A stretch of DNA of 64,000 nt from Streptomyces diacarni (GTDB lineage Bacteria > Actinomycetota > Actinomycetes > Streptomycetales > Streptomycetaceae): positions 172,211-236,210 of the forward strand of contig NZ_QOIN01000034.1 in NCBI RefSeq assembly GCF_003323715.1, read 5' to 3'. The position numbers and the translations under genes were made by a program. Positions 61,217 to 64,000 of this stretch are shown here, piece by piece; position 1 is the first letter of the stretch, and every line of letters begins with the position of its first letter. The notes below the pieces were generated by a model. The model saw only the letters and a list, made by a program, of their open reading frames with translations. It ran no database searches and was not told where the DNA came from.

Positions 61217-61824
61217 TGGCGACAGCAACAGCAGTAGAAACCGGGCACGCGCACCCGTCGGTCAACCGGCCGAACCTCACCAGCGTCGGAACCATCATTT
61301 GGCTGAGTTCCGAGCTGATGTTCTTCGCGGCCCTCTTCGCGATGTACTTCACCCTCCGATCGGTGACCGGCGCCGACTACTGGAAGGAACACGCCTCAGA
61401 GCTGAACCTTCCGTTCTCGGCGACGAACACCACGATCCTGGTGCTCTCCTCACTCACCTGTCAGCTCGGCGTCTTCGCCGCCGAGCGGGGTGACGTCAAG
61501 AAGCTCCGTGCGTGGTTCATCGTCACCTTCGTCATGGGTGCGATCTTTATCGGCGGCCAGGTCTTCGAATACACGGAGCTGGTCAAGGAGGGCACCTCGC
61601 TCTCCTCGAGTCCGTACGGATCGGTGTTCTACCTGACTACCGGCTTCCACGGGATGCACGTGACAGGCGGCCTCATCGCCTTCCTGTTCGTCCTGGGACG
61701 CACATACGCGGCCAGGCGGTTCACACACCACCAGGCCACGGCCGCCATCGTCGTGTCCTACTACTGGCACTTCGTCGATGTCGTCTGGATCGGCCTCTTC
61801 GCCACGATCTACCTGATCCGGTGA
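61207..61824 (+). CDS. ctaE: Cytochrome c oxidase subunit III
   Basis: The 205-residue protein has five helices, typical of actinobacterial subunit III. The conserved stretches are [33 protein letters not shown] and [18 protein letters not shown] 61207 is chosen because [16 protein letters not shown] matches known starts from memory; GTG 61216 is an alternative. It is expressed apart from ctaCDF, upstream of qcrCAB. Confidence 0.96.
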   Translation: MSVVATATAVETGHAHPSVNRPNLTSVGTIIWLSSELMFFAALFAMYFTLRSVTGADYWKEHASELNLPFSATNTTILVLSSLTCQLGVFAAERGDVKKLRAWFIVTFVMGAIFIGGQVFEYTELVKEGTSLSSSPYGSVFYLTTGFHGMHVTGGLIAFLFVLGRTYAARRFTHHQATAAIVVSYYWHFVDVVWIGLFATIYLIR

Positions 61825-61943
61825 CCGTGCGGGCGCGGCGACGCCGCGTGCCGTACCGCCCAGGCGGACCACGGCCATAACGGACCAGACGCAGTACGGA
61901 CAGACACCGCATCGACGAGAAGATCCTGACACCGGGGTAATCC

Positions 61944-62759
61944 GTGAAAAAGCTCTCCGCACGACGGCGCCATCCGCTGGCGGCGCTTGTCGTTCTACTC
62001 TTCGCGCTGGCGGCCACCGGGGGGCTGTACACCGCGTTCGCTCCCGCGGGTGAGGCCAAGGCCGAGAAGCAGGAGTCGAGTAAGTCCCTCGCCATCGAGG
62101 AGGGCAAGAAGCTCTACGCCACCGGGTGCTCCAGCTGCCACGGAACCGGCGGCCAGGGGACCAGCGACGGTCCCAGCCTGGTCGGTGTCGGGGCCGCGGC
62201 GGTGGACTTCCAGGTCGGCACGGGGCGCATGCCGGCTCAGCAGCCCGGCGCTCAGGTGCCCAAGAAGAAGAACATCTACAGCCAGGACGAGATCAACCAG
62301 CTCGCCGCGTATGTCGCCTCGCTGGGCTCGGGCCCGAGCCAGCCCAACAAGAAGGCGTACGACCCGGCTGGTGCCGATGTCGCCAACGGTGGCGAACTCT
62401 TCCGCACCAACTGCTCGCAGTGCCACAACTTCACCGGTAAGGGCGGCGCCCTCACCCACGGCAAGTTCGCACCCGACCTCGATGGTGTCGACCCCAAGCA
62501 CATCTACGAGGCCATGCAGACCGGGCCGCAGAACATGCCGTCCTTCACCGACGGCGCGCTTCCCGAGAAGGACAAGCGGGACATCGTCGCCTACGTGAAG
62601 CAGGTCAACAGCGACAAGTCCGAGAGCCCCGGTGGGTTCAGTCTCGGCGGCTTCGGCCCCGTGAGCGAAGGCTTGTTCGCCTGGATCTTCGGCCTCGGCG
62701 CGATGGTGGCCGTCGCTACCTGGGTCGCCGCTCGGACTGCAAAGGCCAAGAAGTCATGA
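61944..62759 (+). CDS. qcrC: Cytochrome bcc complex dihaem cytochrome c subunit
   Basis: The 271-residue protein has an N-terminal signal anchor (about 12-32), two haem c sites (C62SSCH and C157SQCH) and a C-terminal membrane helix (about 240-262). The two haems replace a soluble cytochrome c and link the bcc complex directly to the aa3 oxidase. GTG 61944; its end overlaps qcrA (ATGA). Confidence 0.97.
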   Translation: MKKLSARRRHPLAALVVLLFALAATGGLYTAFAPAGEAKAEKQESSKSLAIEEGKKLYATGCSSCHGTGGQGTSDGPSLVGVGAAAVDFQVGTGRMPAQQPGAQVPKKKNIYSQDEINQLAAYVASLGSGPSQPNKKAYDPAGADVANGGELFRTNCSQCHNFTGKGGALTHGKFAPDLDGVDPKHIYEAMQTGPQNMPSFTDGALPEKDKRDIVAYVKQVNSDKSESPGGFSLGGFGPVSEGLFAWIFGLGAMVAVATWVAARTAKAKKS

Positions 62760-63823
62760 GTAGCGAGACTGGACCGGACGAGAACGTGTCAGACGAGAAC
62801 CTGCCGAAAGAGCAGGGACCGGCACACGGCGAGGTAGCCCGCAAGGACGACCCGTTCGCCGACCCGGGGCTGCCGCCCCATGAGCACCGCATCCAGGACG
62901 TCGACGAGCAGGCGGCCAGGCGCTCCGAGCGCACCGTCGCCTTCATCTTCACGATCTCGATGCTGGCCACGATCGGCTTCATCGCCTCCTTCGTGGCCTT
63001 CCCGATCGACAAGATCATCTATGTCTGGCCGCTCGGCCACATCGGCGCGCTCAACCTCGCGCTGGGCCTGACGCTCGGCGTGGCCCTCTTCTGCATCGGC
63101 GCGGGCGCGGTCCACTGGGCCCGCACGCTGATGTCCGACGAGGAGATGGTCGACGAGCGGCACGCCATCGCGGCGGAGCCCGAGGTCCGCGAGAAGGTCA
63201 TCTCGGACTTCAAGCAGGGTGCCAAGGAGTCCGCGCTCGGCCGCCGCAAGCTGATTCGCAACACGATGTTCGGCGCGGTCGCCCTGGTGCCGCTCTCCGG
63301 CGTCGTCCTGCTGCGCGACCTGGGCCCGCTGCCCGAGGACAAGCTGCGGCACACGGCCTGGAAGAAGGGCAAGCTGCTCGTCAACGAGAACACGAACGAG
63401 CCGCTGCGCCCCGAGGACATCGCCGTCGGTTCGCTCACCTTCGCCCGCCCCGAGGGCCTGGAGCACCACGACGAGGACTTCCAGACCGAGATCGCCAAGG
63501 CCGCCCTGATGATCGTCCGCCTCGAGCCGGATGACATCAAGGACAAGCGCGAGCTGGACTGGTCGCACGAGGGCATCGTGGCCTTCTCGAAGATCTGCAC
63601 GCACGTCGGCTGCCCCGTCAGCCTCTACGAGCAGCAGACCCACCACGTCCTGTGCCCGTGCCACCAGTCGACGTTCGACCTCGCCGACGGTGCGCGCGTG
63701 CTCTTCGGGCCCGCCGGCCACCCGCTGCCGCAGCTGAACATCAGCGTCAACAAGGACGGCTACCTCGAAGCGCAGGGCGACTTCGATGAGCCCGTCGGTC
63801 CGGCCTTCTGGGAGCGCGGATGA
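62756..63823 (+). CDS. qcrA: Rieske iron-sulfur subunit of bcc complex
   Basis: The 355-residue protein has a long acidic N-terminal region, three helices (the actinobacterial form, about 60-185) and a C-terminal Rieske domain with the [2Fe-2S] ligands Cys281/His283 (CTHVGCP) and Cys300/His303 (CPCHQSTFD). It is coupled by ATGA overlaps to qcrC and qcrB. Confidence 0.97.
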   Translation: MSSETGPDENVSDENLPKEQGPAHGEVARKDDPFADPGLPPHEHRIQDVDEQAARRSERTVAFIFTISMLATIGFIASFVAFPIDKIIYVWPLGHIGALNLALGLTLGVALFCIGAGAVHWARTLMSDEEMVDERHAIAAEPEVREKVISDFKQGAKESALGRRKLIRNTMFGAVALVPLSGVVLLRDLGPLPEDKLRHTAWKKGKLLVNENTNEPLRPEDIAVGSLTFARPEGLEHHDEDFQTEIAKAALMIVRLEPDDIKDKRELDWSHEGIVAFSKICTHVGCPVSLYEQQTHHVLCPCHQSTFDLADGARVLFGPAGHPLPQLNISVNKDGYLEAQGDFDEPVGPAFWERG

Positions 63824-64000
63824 GTACTGCAACGGAGGCCCGGGGCAGCGCCGCTGCCGAGGGCAGGAAAAAGGCACCCGCGGGGGAGCGGGTCGCCGAC
63901 TGGGCCGATGGGCGGCTGGGGATCTACAGCCTCGCCAAGGCCAACATGCGCAAGATCTTCCCGGACCACTGGTCGTTCATGCTGGGTGAGGTCGCGCTCT
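63820..64000 (+). CDS. qcrB: Cytochrome b subunit of bcc complex (5' part, truncated by window)
   Basis: ATG 63820 overlaps the qcrA stop. The first 60 residues (including RVADWADGRLGIYSLAKANM and KIFPDHWSFMLGEVAL) match the N-terminus of actinobacterial QcrB. The haem-binding helices lie beyond the window. Confidence 0.93.
   Translation, partial: MSTATEARGSAAAEGRKKAPAGERVADWADGRLGIYSLAKANMRKIFPDHWSFMLGEVAL

Overview
The window is high-GC actinomycete chromosome with strong codon bias, GTG and TTG starts, and many ATGA or GTGA stop/start overlaps. A full two-domain geosmin synthase, a DUF5685 protein, monomeric NADP-isocitrate dehydrogenase, AceE-type pyruvate dehydrogenase and an actinobacterial aa3/bcc oxidase locus point to Streptomyces or a very close relative. 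From memory, the order aceE, GntR, sucB, lpdA, pepA, cobSTU, pspA, nadA, erpA, adenosine kinase, ctaCDF, ctaE, qcrCAB matches the conserved Streptomyces core chromosome (around SCO2184 to SCO2148 in S. coelicolor). No prophage, insertion sequence, CRISPR array or credible tRNA/rRNA gene was seen.

Layout. 0-9 kb: an unknown partial gene, a thioesterase, a long-form GAPDH, icd, a DUF5685 protein with a cysteine-rich tail, a small unknown protein, and a short threonyl-tRNA synthetase paralogue preceded by a threonine leader peptide and a terminator hairpin. 9-13.7 kb: a leftward operon under a cobalamin riboswitch, holding a collapsed binding-protein/ATPase fusion, then an intact binding protein, permease and ATPase, then a FhuF-like [2Fe-2S] protein. 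14-26 kb: accessory genes, namely a DUF7873-like protein, geosmin synthase, an EamA exporter, an FAD oxidoreductase, a TIGR01777 epimerase, DUF4240, an SDR, a WYL regulator and a divergent MetP/MetS-type amino-acid importer.

26-34 kb: pyruvate dehydrogenase genes. aceE has a readable promoter overlapped by a perfect 17-bp palindrome and follows a FadR-type GntR gene; E2 and E3 lie upstream. 33.6-41 kb: pepA, the late cobalamin genes cobS, cobT and an MBL-CobU fusion, small conserved proteins, a methyltransferase with no canonical start codon, and a DUF3043 membrane protein. 41-48 kb: an envelope-stress set of pspA, pspAA, a histidine kinase, a response regulator and an RND transporter. 48-55.6 kb: GNAT, nadA, the Fe-S carrier erpA, a membrane-anchored protein, an adenosine-kinase-like PfkB protein and a cysteine desulfurase-TusA fusion. 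55.9-64 kb: cytochrome c oxidase (ctaC, D, F, E) and bcc complex (qcrC, A, B), with an L,D-transpeptidase and a receiver-like protein between ctaF and ctaE.

How the genes fit together. GAPDH, icd, aceE, sucB and lpdA are central carbon metabolism feeding the bcc-aa3 respiratory chain. NadA, ErpA and the desulfurase-TusA fusion serve NAD and Fe-S/thio cofactor supply. The riboswitch uptake operon and cobSTU together suggest corrinoid uptake plus salvage or completion. The least ordinary features are the threonine attenuator with its editing-less ThrRS, the in-frame collapse of a duplicated B12-regulated transporter that preserves translational coupling, the FhuF-like protein in that operon, the palindrome across the ctaE start codon, and the palindrome on the aceE promoter.
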